Positions 10,620-23,010 of a stretch of 64,000 nucleotides of DNA are shown here, piece by piece. This DNA is from Epiperipatus broadwayi. Lineage: Eukaryota > Onychophora > Udeonychophora > Euonychophora > Peripatidae. The stretch is from positions 3,084,558 to 3,148,557 of the forward strand of contig JAQFVV010012534.1 in NCBI GenBank assembly GCA_028023455.1, written 5' to 3'. The notes beneath the pieces are model-generated. The model saw only the letters and a program-made list of their open reading frames with translations. It was not told the origin of the DNA and searched no databases. Both the position numbers and the translations under genes were made by a program. The first letter of the stretch is position 1. The number at the start of each line of letters is the position of its first letter.

Positions 10620-11756
10620 CTGTGTAAGTCTAATTTATCTGCAAACCAATCTTTTTTCTTGAATTAGACTTAAACTCAAATTACCAAAATAAAGTTTCCT
10701 TTATTTTTACAGACTTTATTTTCCATTACTTTTTAAAACTTACACTATCTATTTACATTTATGTTTCCATTAATTATTAGCTATCTTTTTATTGTTTTTT
10801 AAACTAGATATGTATTTACATTTCATTATTGTTTTTTCTCTGAAGTAAAACTTAGTTTTATAATTTATAGCTCTCCAATTACTACAGCCTAATATATTTT
10901 CTACAAAATATAGCACACAGTAAAAGAAAAATTAGCTTTTAAGTTCTGTATTTCTTCTGTTGGTTTTATGGACATCTGATTTTACAAAACTTTTGCTATG
11001 AGAGCAAAAAAAGTTCAAATTTGCTAATATTTTACGTTATCAAAAAGGGCTGTGGTGAATATCTACAGAAATAATGTAAAACCTGATATAATTTCTTTTA
11101 CGTTAAATCAGTTTTATGCTCCCCAATTCTTAATAAAATTATAAGTTCAACTCAAAATAAAATGTAATAATAGATATACGAAGAACGTTTAGAGACAAAA
11201 ACTTTATCAATAGACAGGAATAATGCATATACCTCTCTATCCTACCAAATTAATTTTCATATTTAAATTTCATGTAAATTAGCAATAACAGCATAATATT
11301 ACTCCCACCTATCAATTTATACTACGTCTGACTTGTAAAGCCAGCTAAGCACATACTGTTTAAAAACCAATTTTATGAAAACTTTTCTCTATACATTCTT
11401 CGAATAGCTATTATAATTAATATATCAATTCAATTGACCGATGTAGTTCCTTGAATATTAGTAATATGGATTTCATAAACTTATCTTTATAAAAGTATTC
11501 CATTTTTAGACTTATGGGGTGGAAAATCACTAAAACTTTTTACTAGAGAAAAAAAAAAGTATTAATATTGAAAGTGAGATGTCTGCTGATTTAATTAGTG
11601 ATGTCTTTAATGTAAAAAAGAATGATTCTTCATTTAAATAAAGACTTCATTTTCATTATCTTTCTGTGATCATCAATATTGTATAAAGCTTTGTTTATAT
11701 TGCGTTTTCTATAATCATTAGAGAACATGACATTTCTACTTATGGATATTTCACAG
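10620..11756. other. AT-rich stretch, nothing recognised
   Basis: AT-rich sequence with no supported coding frame or repeat structure. Confidence 0.5.
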
Positions 11757-12686
11757 ATAGCTGCTGCTAAATAAAAAGAAAACTTTTACTTCTTATTTGA
11801 AGCATTAAAGGAAATGATTAGAGGCAAATTCCTTGTATCAACTCCATACATTCTTATTGTTTCAGCAATTATTATTATGTGATTATTCTTATAAAAAATG
11901 AAAATAGATGAGCTGCTCACTATCATATAGGGTCCAGTGTAGTGAAATAAATAGCTTTTATCTCTAATTTATGTCAAAAACATCACGGACTTTCTTCTCG
12001 GTGGCATAAGTTCTTAACTGAAATATCAATTGAATTTTCTTTATAGCAATATTATATGTGTGCTATAGACAAAACAAAATGAAGACACTTATTCTTAGAA
12101 TGCAGTAGATAATAGCCAAAGGCACAGAAATCTGTGAATCATCTGGATGTAGATTCAGATTGTCATTTGAGAAGAACCACTTATTTAAATTAACTACAAC
12201 TGCAGATAATATTCAAGGGCAGGAGGATTGCACCAATTAAATGACCTGTCCAATTTTGTGATAAAATAAAGAGACGATTTAACAAGTGGACATGTACTTT
12301 ACTGTAAAAATAAAAATATTGTAAATAGATTGGAATCCAGTATAAATATAAAGTAAAAAAATAATACTGTGATCAATAATAATATAGTTATCAGAATGGC
12401 AAGAGTAGACTCAAAGTAATGACAGGGTCTTGGTAGACATTAATACTAGAATTGGTAAACTAATGCTATGGTAAATTTATTTATGGTAATAGAAATGAGA
12501 GAAGACATACATGTAAACTTTTCAGAGAAAACAAACAAACAGTGCATTATAAATTATTTGTTAAAAAAATAATTAATGGGAATAAACTTGGAAGCATCAA
12601 AATAGAGGTACAGCAGAATTGGATTACATTTTGAGAAACATATATACTTCAATACTTAGCTTGCTTAAATGTTTCAAACGTTAGCT
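11757..12686 (+). pseudogene. RTE-like LINE, 5' UTR and endonuclease region (decayed)
   Basis: This aligns by eye with the LINE start at 63.0-64.0 kb. Shared 5' UTR phrases are GGCAAATTCC..., ACTCCATACRTTCTTRT and TTATTATGTGATTATTC, with GAGCTGCTCAC following. Endonuclease phrases follow: ACTGCAGAT..., AAGTGGACATRTACT and TAGAATTGGTA...TATGGTAATAGAAATGAGAG. The last corresponds to the GDFNARIG and NRNERGH motifs of the apurinic-type endonuclease, with GDFNARIG changed to VDINTRIG. The predicted start codon at 63344 corresponds to ATA here. Multiple stops and frameshifts are present. The element continues at 14.3 kb after a roughly 1.6-kb insertion. Confidence 0.72.
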
Positions 12687-13192
12687 AATCAGTCAATCAA
12701 TCAATAGTATTCTGTCCAACAGACAGGTCCAGAGGGTAGTCACTAAATCAGTTCATCCATTCCATTCTCTTCCTTGCCCCATTTCTTCAATTGCACATAA
12801 GTATTCCCATCTCATATATCATCCAATAATGTCAATCTCTTCAATCCTTTCTTTTTATTTCCACTCACTATTCCCTCCAAAACATCTTTAATTAAACTAT
12901 AATCTATTCTCAATATAGGTCCAATCCAGTTTCTCTTTCTCTCTCTGATATTCTCACTCAATCTTCTTTCCTCATTTACTTTTTTCAAAACTTCTTCATT
13001 TGTTATTTTACTCATCCAACTGATTTTTTCCATTTCTCTCCATGTCCACATCTCAAAAGCTACCAATCGTTTCTTAATTCTACTAAGTAAAGGTTTACTC
13101 TGTACATTAATTTTGTTAACTGTAGCTAAGCACTTTTGGCTAGTAGAGGCAGATTCATAACACTCATGGAGTGGCTGAATATTCTGTAGCAT
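12687..13192 (-). pseudogene. Second LINE family, C-terminal RT fragment (antisense)
   Basis: The minus-strand frame 13192-12812 encodes a 126-residue piece with KKRLVAFEMWTWREMEKISW, then TNEEVLKKVNEERRLSENIR and ERKRNWIGPILR, ending GLKRLTLLDDI. This is the characteristic post-catalytic segment of many animal endonuclease-reverse transcriptases (AFEMW.WRRM...ISW, NEERRLL..I..R...WIGH.LR). Conserved coding text continues past the frame to about 12720, and the element ends in a (TTGA)n tail at about 12690-12706. It is 5'-truncated and inserted in antisense orientation into the LINE at 11.8-15.8 kb. Its sequence differs clearly from that LINE, so it is a separate family. Confidence 0.75.
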
Positions 13193-14294
13193 TTAAATGT
13201 ACAATACTAATTTATTTAAATTATTTATTTAAATATTCCATTTGTTGGAGAATTGGAAGCTATTCTCTTTCACTTTATGTTTTTGTCTTGCTCCATGCAA
13301 ACAATTTTAACATTTATTGGATTGAAAATGAGGCCAGATTTTTGCTTGTGCTCCCAGAAAATAGATTTAAATTCTGAGTTCTGTGGTGGCTATATTTGCT
13401 CTTGACTCCCCACTCGATTTTATATATGATCTGAGATGTTTGATCCTTGGGATATTTTGTCTTTAGTATTATTTAGGTTTCTAAGATGTATATGTTATGT
13501 AGTAGCACAGATCTTTTTAATTTTGTGTTAAAGCTTTGGCATATATGGTATACTTATCCATGGTTTATTATCTACTAGGGATTGTTGTGTTTGTTATATT
13601 TTAATTATAGAATTTCTTAATTATTTCTATTAAAGTACTTCTGTTGCAACCTATTCTGCATTAATCATTTACAAAGATCTCTATGTTAGCTTTCCAAATG
13701 CAAAAATACTTTAATAAAAGAGATTAAAAATTCTATAATAAAATAAAATGAACACAACAACCCACAGTACATAATAAACCATGGATAAATATATCATATA
13801 TATCAAAGCTTTCACATAAAATAGAAAAGTTCCATACTATTACATATATGTCACAGAACCCCCCCCCCCCCACACTTGAATAGACTACTAAATAATACTA
13901 AAGACAAAATATCCCAGAATCAAACACTTCAGATCATGTATAAAATCAAGTGCAGCAAAATCTGTATATTATGGGGAATCAAGAGCAAATAGAGCCACTA
14001 GATCTCCCAACACAAATATTTCTATAAGCAAGCTGAAGATAATTCAAAATATAAGTCCATTTTTTGGGAGCATGAGCAAAAATATGGCCATATTTTCGAT
14101 CCAATAAATATTAAAATTGTTTGTATAGAGTGAGATAATAGAAAACATAAAGTAAAAAAGAAGTGAACTATTATTAAAACAACCAGGCCGTTAATAAAAG
14201 AGAGAATAGCATCCAACTCTCTAACAAATCGAATATTTAAATTAATAGTGTAAGTCAATTAGTGTTATACATTTAAATACTATTGTGTATTCAG
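13175..14294. mobile_element. Foldback element / long inverted repeat (1.1 kb)
   Basis: The left arm (13175-about 13625) and right arm (about 13735-14294) are imperfect reverse complements. Shared phrases include CAAACAATTTTAA.ATTTATT, GGATATTTTGTCTTTAGTAT, ATCCATGGTTTATTA and AAAGCTTTG.CATAT. The ends are CTGAATATTC and its inverted counterpart GTGTATTCAG. The right arm is longer and carries a poly-C run (13859-13871). About 110 bp separates the arms. No coding capacity is visible. It abuts the LINE fragment and splits the older LINE. Confidence 0.82.
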
Positions 14295-15760
14295 TCATCC
14301 CATATAGTTTCACAAAGTGCACTCAGCTATAGTTAACAAATTAATATATGGAATAAACTTTTACTTAGGCAATGTTCAAAATGTTTCATTAAACCAATTG
14401 CAAATAGGATATAAAAACAGGAGAATAATCTGAATGTTTCAAGACAGTAATGTCCTTAATAAATTCAACCTAGGAAATAATCCTCAATTAGTGAGATGTG
14501 TCAATGCAAAATGAAAGAGATGAAAATATTAAGGCAATAGTTGATATTCCTTACCTTCAGAAATTTAAATTCGAACTTGCAAATCATTTTAAAATATTAA
14601 TAGACATTAAAGATGGTGGAAACTTAATTGAAATCAATAAGAAAATAATCAATACTCTTATAAGAACTGCAAGAATGATAGCTGGTTTTAAAAAGTGGCA
14701 ATTTACCAGTAAATTTTCTACTGAAAAGAGAATTTATGAAGAAAAGAATGAATATAATTTAAAAAAAAAAAAAAACAATTCACAAAGAATAATTGAATAT
14801 CTAGACTTTTAGAAAAGGTTGTGAAAAAGAGTTAATAATGATATAAGAAAATATAATTGTGAATTGGCAAAGAAAATATAAAAGAAAATAAAAGTATAAA
14901 AAGTATAAAGCGACATTTTGATATTGAAAGGAAAGTTGCTTCCCCAATAAGAGATGACATCATGAAATGAAGAGTTCTATAAAGAATTATATAATAATAA
15001 AGAACAAGAAAACACACTTTCCCTTATAATTATTATATTTTCTAAATTGCCAATATTTTAAATGAACAGATGAGGCATGCATTAAGTCTACAAAAATGTT
15101 GGAATTTGCATTCTCACTAGATTTAATACAGGCTAAATTTGAAAATGATTTTAGCACAGTGGATCACATTTAAATATTGAGAGTTTATAGGAAGGATTAA
15201 TGAATATAAAGTGCCATTATGCTTTGGATTTGAAAATCCTAAAAAGACACTTGATTCAATAAACATTTCTATGGTGAGTAAAGCATCGAATCATCAAAAT
15301 ATGGTTCGGGATATTGTGATATTCTGAAGAATATTGATCAAAATGAAACTGTAAAGATTACACTATATGGTTAATTATACTAAAAAAAACTAACACCGAG
15401 AAGAGTGTATTATAGGATGATTCCATATCTTCAAATCTTTTTTCAGCAGTTTTATAAGTATTTTTCAGATCAAAATGGAAAGTTAAGATAGTAACAATAA
15501 ATGGAGATTATTTAAAGCATTTAGTTTTTGCAAATGTGATTACTTTTGCAAATAGTGCTTCTGAGCTCCAGATAAATATACAAGAGTTAAAAGATAAAAA
15601 TAAGAAAGTAGGACTAAAGATGAATACTAAAATAATCTTATAAGTTTCTGCTTTTATCTGAATAGTATAGTTATGAATATACTGCAGTTTGTGGTCAAAA
15701 CTAATTGTGATCAAAACTACATTTAAAATATTAAGCTTGGAAATTGAATATCTTGCAACA
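14295..15760 (+). pseudogene. RTE-like LINE, linker and reverse transcriptase (decayed)
   Basis: Continuation of the LINE at 11757-12686. The frame 14498-14812 encodes the linker between endonuclease and RT (an ANHFKILIDI-like segment, then IRTARMIAG). From about 15130 the text aligns with the copy at 25.2 kb: QAKFENDFSTVDHI, then YKVPLCFGFENPKKTLDSI, and finally FANVITFANSASELQ. In the intact form that last phrase is the FADD catalytic box, here degraded to FANV. Several stops and frameshifts are present. The last recognisable part, near 15640, corresponds to the region just after the catalytic box, and the conserved C-terminal segment is not seen. Confidence 0.72.
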
Positions 15761-15769
15761 TGTATATTT

Positions 15770-17345
15770 AATAAATTGAGTGAATCTCAATTACATTTTC
15801 TCTCTTATTTTTTTGTTAAAAGTTAAAATTAAAATGGTTACAGTTTTTTTTTTTCCCTAGTATTTTAACAAGAAACTACTTTACAGAATTAAGATCATAA
15901 AAGTAAATTAAGAATGTATTAGCAAGTCATTAGTACAGTGATAAAAAGTAATTCACGAGAAACCAGGAATAAAATTTTACTAAAAATCAAAAGCTTTTCA
16001 AAATGACTTTTACTAACAGCAATTTATTACTTTAATCTCTGCAGTTGAATATAAAAAATTAATTTGATTCTAATTTTTGTTTATTTTTATAATCAGATAA
16101 TTGAATTCTATTTTAAAATTCCTATGCTATAAAATTTAAAAATGTAAGGCACTAAAAAAAAAAAAGAAGAAATTATTTGAAATTAAAAAGCTTAAAGAAC
16201 AAATTATTTGAAATTAAAAAGATTTTCTATTTGTAGCACCCTACTCGCTCAATAATACTGGGCTAGGAATCAGATCTTTGCTATTAATCGAATATCGCTG
16301 TTATATGAATAATAGGTTTTCTCCCAATAGACAAATGTATATAGTGACAAAAAATATTATATATTAAGTGCACAACAGTTTTGCAGATATAGTAATGCAA
16401 ATTACATATTCTGCTTATGTTTAGAATATGTATAATGACAGATAAATATAAATTTAAAAATAAATATACAATTTAAAGCACTAATACACTTTCAGTTAAT
16501 TTAATAGATTATTAAACCAAGATTCATTTAAATGTTATCGGTATTTGTTAATATATAAAAATAATAATGTTCAATTGTTTATTTTTCAGAAAATAACAAG
16601 TATGGTAATACCTAAAGGAATGTCTAATTACTAGTTAAAAAATATGCTAATGTTCGAAAATGCAAATTCATAATTTTAAAAGCTAATTATTATATAAATA
16701 AATTAAAAAAAAAAACTGTTTTGTCTATTTGTATCCTCCCTTTCATCAAATGGTGGAATGGGGACCAGATTCTTGCTGTTAACCATTTTTCTACTACAGC
16801 AACAACATTGGATTTTTGGACACTGATTTTAAGTCACAATTTTAATAATAACTTCAGTTTACATTATGCCAAAACCAAATAGCATATGCTATCAGAAAAA
16901 TAAAATGCCAAGAAATGTAATAAAGCTGAAAAAATATAGTCAGTCTATATTCAAAATAATTTAAAAAAAAATATTTTTAAGTTTTTTCATAAATTCTAAA
17001 CTGTAATAGATAAATTTTAAAATTGTATTTCTATTAATATATTTATTATATTTCTTATAAAATTTGCAATAAAATAATATATAACATAACTTATTTAAGA
17101 TAATTCATTATTCCAAAACATTAACATAGAGAAACATTGAATGCTACAAGTATTTTTCACCCTAGATGTCTGTATAATCAATGAATAGAAAGTGACCTAG
17201 AGATGAACGTTTAAAAGTTTTCTGATTGTAAATGGGTTAGATATAATACATGTATAACTAAAGAGGAAAAAATACATTTGGTGCAATATACAGTATTAAT
17301 AACATTATTTTTATTATCTATCTTTTCATCTTGTATATAAGATTT
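15770..17345. other. AT-rich stretch, two weakly related segments
   Basis: No coding frame. Segments at about 16230-16330 and 16715-16800 share TATTTGTA.C..CCT and AGATTCTTGCTRTTAA-like text, suggesting two remnants of one repeat. A short tandem duplication (AATTATTTGAAATTAAAAAG) sits at 16168 and 16200. Confidence 0.35.
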
Positions 17346-17604
17346 GGTTGTAGTATTACGGACAAAAGACGCCGCTCAATGGTGCTGTTATCACACAAAA
17401 ACTATAAAATATGAACATTCCCAGGCCGTTGATTTTCATCATTTTGATGTGTTTTTTTGTAATGCGAAAATAAAAAATATCAAAATCGTGTTTTTTAAAT
17501 ATTTTTTTTTATTAACATATACAAATTAAATGATAACAATAAATGTAAAATAAAATCAACAAATTACAATTTAATTCGCGATTTTTTTTTTTTGCTTTAT
17601 TAGA

Positions 17605-17660
17605 AAAAACAGTTCTAGTAAACTATAAACTGTGCAGCCTTTGGTGGCGCTGTTTCTAGT
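17605..17660 (+). repeat. Inner inverted repeat of Merlin element, left
   Basis: CAGTTCTAGTAAACTATAAA followed by CTGTGCAGCCTTTGGTGGCG and CTGTTTCT. It pairs with 19892-19948 in inverted orientation. Confidence 0.8.
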
Positions 17661-17697
17661 TATAAACAGAGCATTATAACATTACCGGGCCGCTAGA

Positions 17698-17800
17698 TTT
17701 TTTTTATCTAATAGATTGTATTTTGACATACGGCTGTAATTTGTTATGGTGGATTTTTTTATCTAATAGATCGTATTTTGACATACAGCTGTAATTTTTT
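17698..17800. repeat. Two tandem copies of a roughly 54-bp unit
   Basis: Copies at 17698-17751 and 17752-17800 share TTTTTTATCTAATAGATYGT, then ATTTTGACATACRGCTGTAA. They lie in the subterminal region of the Merlin element. Confidence 0.8.
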
Positions 17801-18525
17801 TTCTTGGGGGGGGGCTTTCCATTCTAAATCTACAGTTTCTTTTTTAGACGTTTTTTTTAATAATAACAAATAAAACGGGGTTTTGATTTTTTGGTTTTTT
17901 TAATAATAATAAATAAAACGGGAATTCTTTTTTCTCTTAGATTAATAAATACGGTGTTGTTTTTTTTTAATAAGAACAAATAAAACGTCAAAAAACAAAA
18001 AAGTCAATCGTGGTATTTTTTTTTAACCATAAAAATATGTATATTAACCAGTTTTGTTACATTCTGTGGATTTATTTATTTATCTTTTTTAAAAGTTGTA
18101 CAAGTTTGTTAAAGATTTTTTTGTTTTCATAACAAATAAAACATTGGTAATTTTTTTTTCTTTTTTTAACAACAAAAATTAGGTCGGGTTCATTTTTAAA
18201 ATATACTTAATGTGCTGTTTATTGATTTAGAACAACAAAAATATATTTTTGATTCTAAACGAGATGAATAGATATGTCAAAAGAAGAAGTATTTTTTTTT
18301 TACACAAAAAATAAAAAAAAACAATCAATCAAGAGATGTCCAACAAACTTTGCCACCCCTTTTTAACACTGTCATTTTGGGTGTTAATTACATGATTTAT
18401 AGATTCAAATAATCGCAAACAAAACACAAATTCTTTCCAGAAAATAAATTTATTAACCGTCTATGACTAAACTAAATCAACTGTAACGAATATTCCAACA
18501 TTTTAAAAAGTTCTACAACTTGTTA

Positions 18526-19390
18526 CTAAGGGTGTACAGTCATTTCCTTCAAAATGGCTTGGAAAATGTCCTCGTCTTTGTGAAGACGCCTCCAAATGAA
18601 CTCAGCTAAATAATTTTGGAGGTATTGGCATGCTATGCCACGGTGTTTCTTATTCTGCCACTTAAGTAGACCCCAAAACCTCTCGATGGTCTGAGTGTGA
18701 GCTCCTGTTGTGGGATCCACGAAATTGTATTGATGATTAACAGTGACATATGTAAAGCCTGCCATCTTAAGATCAGTAGTCCTATAACCCTTCCAACAGT
18801 CTGAGTAGATGATAGATCTGGACTTCATGTTCTCACGAATAGCGTTGAGAAGGGTGGCTGCTGAGTGACAGGGGACAGCAGTTGCAAAACATTCACCTTA
18901 TCCTGACATACACCTCCGAAGATCCACTGCTGCGGAAGGATCCTTCCCTGGTTGTTCTTTTGCCGGGAGAAAAGCATCTCATCCACCTCCATGATGATTC
19001 CAGGTCCTCCTATTTGGTGGCAAGGGCGGGACAACAGGCTCAGAACACAGAGTCCTCTCAAAGCATTGGTCCAGTGAATGACAGCAGATTTGGACAGTTG
19101 CAGGTCATCTCTGGCATGCACAATGCTAACTTGTTCTTTACTCCATAAATAGACAATGCTTTCACAAAACACATTTTCGAGCCTTCTAACCATGTACCGT
19201 TGCGAATAGACACTGTTCGCCTGCAGGTACACAAGTAGCATACAAACTGCCAAGTCCACTGTGTGAGTTTCATAGATTTTCCACATTAACATGTAAAGGC
19301 ATGTGGCAGGATGTTTTGGGCTTGCAGAAACGCAACTGCCTCACTTTCTCTGTTTGGGACGTCCCACAATTTTAATAACGTGGAAGACAT
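18526..19390 (-). pseudogene. Merlin transposase (DDE_Tnp_IS1595 type), frameshifted
   Basis: The reading starts at the ATG at 19390. An N-terminal segment (MSSTLLKLWDV...LPHAFTC) meets a stop at 19286-19288. The same frame then gives CGKSMKL, FVCYLCTCRRTVSIRNGTW and LEGSK, the zinc-ribbon-like region of IS1595-family transposases. A frameshift near 19150 leads to a frame with an HTH-like stretch (LQLSKSAVIHWTNALRGLC) and then IIMEVDEMLFSRQ, the first catalytic Asp, and WIFGGVCQ. A second frameshift near 18900 leads to the last frame with ATLLNAIREN, SIIYSDCWKGYR (second Asp), and HTQTIERFWGLLK (catalytic Glu). Total span is about 288 codons, normal for Merlin. All three catalytic residues survive, but one stop and two frameshifts inactivate the copy. 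Confidence 0.88.
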
Positions 19391-19891
19391 TTTGTTATTC
19401 TTTTTGAACTCTCGTCCGAGTCATGACAAAAACGGTATTTTTTTGCAAACAACTACAATCGTCTGCCAGAGATTGACTTTTTTTTTTTACTTTATTTACA
19501 AAAAAAAAAAGAAATTAGCAAAAAAAAAATACTTTACACAAACATAAACAATACGCTGATAATTACTAGTCCGCAAAAATATTTCAGTTGGTAAATTCAT
19601 AAAATCATAAACATAACTAAATAAACATTTGAAAAAAATGACAATGCTCACACTCTCATCTTAAATTCTAGCGACAATACAAATTCTGTCAATATGCATT
19701 GGAATTCAACCCGCAATGAAATCAACGGCAAACTATACGATCATAGTATTGTTAGTAGATGTAGTGTTATTGAATGCAGAAGAATTGGCCGCATATTATA
19801 ACCACTACATACGATCTACTCATATATTAATGATCACTCGTATATTAGCTGTAGGTTCGGCCGCGAAAACGGTATAATTCTGTGTTTTTAC

Positions 19892-19948
19892 ACAGAAACA
19901 GCACCAACACAGGCTGTACAGTGAATAGTTTACTAGAACTGAAAAAAC
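19892..19948 (-). repeat. Inner inverted repeat of Merlin element, right
   Basis: Reverse complement carries CAGTTCTAGTAAACTATTCA, then CTGTACAGCCTGTGTTGGTG and CTGTTTCTGTG. Its partner is 17605-17660. It is followed outward by a CGGCCG-containing phrase, as on the left side. Confidence 0.8.
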
Positions 19949-20040
19949 AATTTTCAATCTGATATTTTTTTGGGGGGGGGTTATGCCTTTTTGTTGTTGT
20001 TGTTGTTTAAAAACTCGTAATCAGAATAAAAAGTAAAAGT

Positions 20041-20181
20041 TCTTAGTCTTCATTTTACATTTTAATTTTTACACAGAAACAGATATTATTATGTTACTGC
20101 TATTTCTTAATGTCTTAGTCTTCATTTTACATTTTAATTTTTACAGACAAACAGATATTATTGTGTTACTGCTATTTTTTG
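20041..20181. repeat. Two tandem copies of a 72-bp unit
   Basis: Copies at 20041-20112 and 20113-20181 share TCTTAGTCTTCATTTTACAT, TTTAATTTTTACA and ACAGATATTATT.TGTTACTG. They lie in the right subterminal region of the Merlin element. Confidence 0.85.
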
Positions 20182-20751
20182 ACTTCAAATAGAATAACAA
20201 CAAAAAGTAAAAGTTGTTAGGGTTAGGTTTAGTGTTCTGTTGTTTGTAAATCACAGAATCGAACAAGATGTGCGATTTCCTGCACCATATTGTTGGTCTC
20301 GTGGAATGTTATGAACAGTACGTTACTTGAAGTGTTACTTAATTCCAACTGCCTTTACACATCTATCTGGACAAGATTTTGCCACTTAAATCTTCAATAC
20401 AGAATGATGTAAAGAGTCAGATAATTATTAATTAAGAAAATCGGAATATTTCAATACTTAAAAAAAAATGCAATTAAAACTACATTTCCATCAAATTCAA
20501 ATACACACACTCTCACACCAAGCCGTAATAATTGTATGAAGCGTGCAAATTCGTCAAATTTATTTGCTGTGATGTGACATACATGCTGTACTGCGATGTG
20601 ACATAGCGGCCTGCAATCTGTAGCACAACAATAAAAGTTGTATTATAGAAAACGCGGGTTTGAACGTGTCAGCCACGGAAACGACATTTTTATGTGCTTT
20701 AGCACGTAAATGGCGCCATCAAGCGGCGTCTTTGTCCATCAGACTACAACC

Positions 20752-23002
20752 TATTTCATTATTAAAATGCAAGTGAAATATAAAATCAGTGATTACTACA
20801 AAATAATTGCTTACAAATAATAACATGTTATTGTAACAATACACCAAAAGAATAAACATAGATTAAAAAAATGTATAACTTACCGTCATGACTTATACAG
20901 TTTTGATCATAGACTCAGAGCATCAACACAGGAAGATGTGTGAAGCTGGCATATCAATTAACACCTTCTGAAATATTTAAGTAAGGTGGGGTTTGAATCT
21001 CAAGTTCAGTTGATAAGCATAAACTGTCTCTCTGAACACTTTTATTGTGTGACCCATTATTACTCTGCACAGTCAAAAAAACTTTTGTGCCTTTTAAAAG
21101 CAATCAACACATCATGTTCTTTTTGAATATTGTAAAACTACTGAGAGCACAGCTTGAGTAATTAAACACTAACCAGCATCAGAATTTATATTTTTATGTG
21201 TATATAATTTCAAATGGCAAACATGCACAGACCCATCATTTGAATCATTGCTTTGATCATTATGAATAATCATATTACTTCATGCTATTCTAATCAAATA
21301 AGTTTTTTTTCATCAACTACCACTTCTCCATGTATCTGATTCGCAGTGCTAAAATATGTGTTGCAGTAGTCATATGGAGTAAGTCCTCTACTTTCTTACA
21401 ATTCGTGATTTCGTATGAAGGGCAACAGAAAAAATACAGCATTTTATGGAACTTTTTATCAAGGAAACAAACAAAAAAAAGAGTACAATTCAACTATCTC
21501 TTGATAAATTTATAAAGAAAATACCAAGATATTAATCAATAAAGTGTTATTTATGTATATGCCAATACACTTCATTAAAAAAAATATTTTAAAAACACTT
21601 TTTGATGTTTTTTTTTACATTGCTCAACATTTGTACATTTAAACATTCATATTTTATTCTCTGACTTTTTTTAATGAAATAATGAATAATGTTTTTGTTT
21701 CTGGTCAAAATTCGAGATATCCTTTATACCTAGATGATCTATAAGAGATGCCTATCATCGTATCAAAAATGTGCTATTTCCAGCTTGCACTTTTTTTTAT
21801 TGTGTACACTTGTTAATATCAAGGTAATTTTTTCATATATTGTTTCTATCAAACGATAATCAAGTCTTGGTAATCACTGACACACCCATACCAATCTGAT
21901 CAGAGGGAAAACACCATCCAGTAAAGAAAATTGCTAAACATAAGTATAAAGATGGCTTGTTAATTTATTTTTTGACTTAAGGAACTATAATTACTACTAT
22001 TTCTGAGAAATCATTTGTAGAAAACAACAAAAAAATGTAGACTCATAGTTCCACAAGGGAAATCCATGTCAATATTTTAATTAGTTGAATAATTCATTAT
22101 TCTCTGCTTTAAATTTCTCACTAAGCACTCACTACATTATAAGAATAACAAAAATAATAATAAAGGGAAATTAAAATCTATTAATTACAAAAATCATTAA
22201 TTTTTATTGTAGACAAATAAAACTTACATTTTCTGAAAGAAGAATAAAAGGCAAAGTGAATGATGGAATTTGCATATGTGTAGTGTGCATGGTTTTCATG
22301 CTATTTTAAATCAAATACAATGAGCCTAATTAAAAAAGAATGTGGGCATTCCATTAAGTGCACATTAGTTAAGCGAATATAACTGTTAAGAAAATTATAG
22401 CTTGAAATGATAAAAATGTGCCATATTTTTCATAAATAATTTTTTAAAATATAATCTTAAAGAATATGGCATATTTTATTATATGGAATTAGAAAATTAT
22501 CACTTTTTACTTCAAGCACTGGATATAAATATTATTTAAACAATATAAAATATTATAAAATACTATAATTTTATAGCATTTGAAAATTGTCAGATATGCA
22601 AAATGATGAAAGTTATTCCAAAAAATAGTGTTGCAATGAGATATTGACAATCCATGACTTAAAAAATGCTCTTAAGCAATGAGCAATCATTATTGTGATG
22701 TTCTATTGTATATTTAAAAATCTATATTGTGTAGTTTTTAATCAAAAAAATAATACATAAATAGTTGATATATGAATCCATTTTCATTGGATTTAATGGT
22801 CAATGATCTGGTTTCACATCCAAAGCAAAGATTAGAATTTTTGAAATATTGAGCAATTTCAATTAACCTCAGAATCATTTTTCAAGGATGCAACAAATAA
22901 CCAATCAAATAGTGTTTGGTAAATATGAATCTACTTATTCTTAATTGGAGGCAAAAGCAAACTAAAAAAACAACAACATAAAATTCTCTCCAATGTGATA
23001 CT
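20752..23002. other. AT-rich stretch; possible old SINE remnant
   Basis: No coding frame supported. Around 20900-21050 a GGGGTTTGAATCTC phrase resembles a Pol III B box, but no A box or tail can be defined. The remainder is AT-rich. Confidence 0.3.
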
Positions 23003-23010
23003 TAGTAACT

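Larger units (their letters stand above)
17346..20751 (-). mobile_element. Merlin (IS1016/ISXO2-like) DNA transposon
   Basis: The outer TIRs are GGTTGTAGTATTACGGACAA, continuing AAGACGCCGCTCAATGG, on the left. The right end, reverse-complemented, is GGTTGTAGTCTGATGGACAA, continuing AGACGCCGCTTGATGG. Between them, on the minus strand, is a broken DDE transposase (18526-19390) of the IS1595/Merlin group. A second inverted pair lies inside (17605-17660 and 19892-19948), and the outer and inner terminal modules resemble each other. An 8-9-bp TSD typical of Merlin was not found in the flanks (TAAGATTT versus TATTTCAT), so the ends may have decayed or recombined. Confidence 0.85.

Noticed and set aside
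13171-13377. 68-codon plus-strand frame and the 78-codon minus-strand frame at 14022-14258
   Set aside because: They are mirror images of each other in the two arms of the foldback element. The shared open frame is too short and without recognisable features.
18882-19148. 88-codon plus-strand frame
   Set aside because: It is a shadow of the Merlin transposase on the other strand.
20213-20232. Two TTAGGG-like units suggesting an interstitial telomere repeat
   Set aside because: Only two imperfect units; expected by chance and inside the Merlin element.
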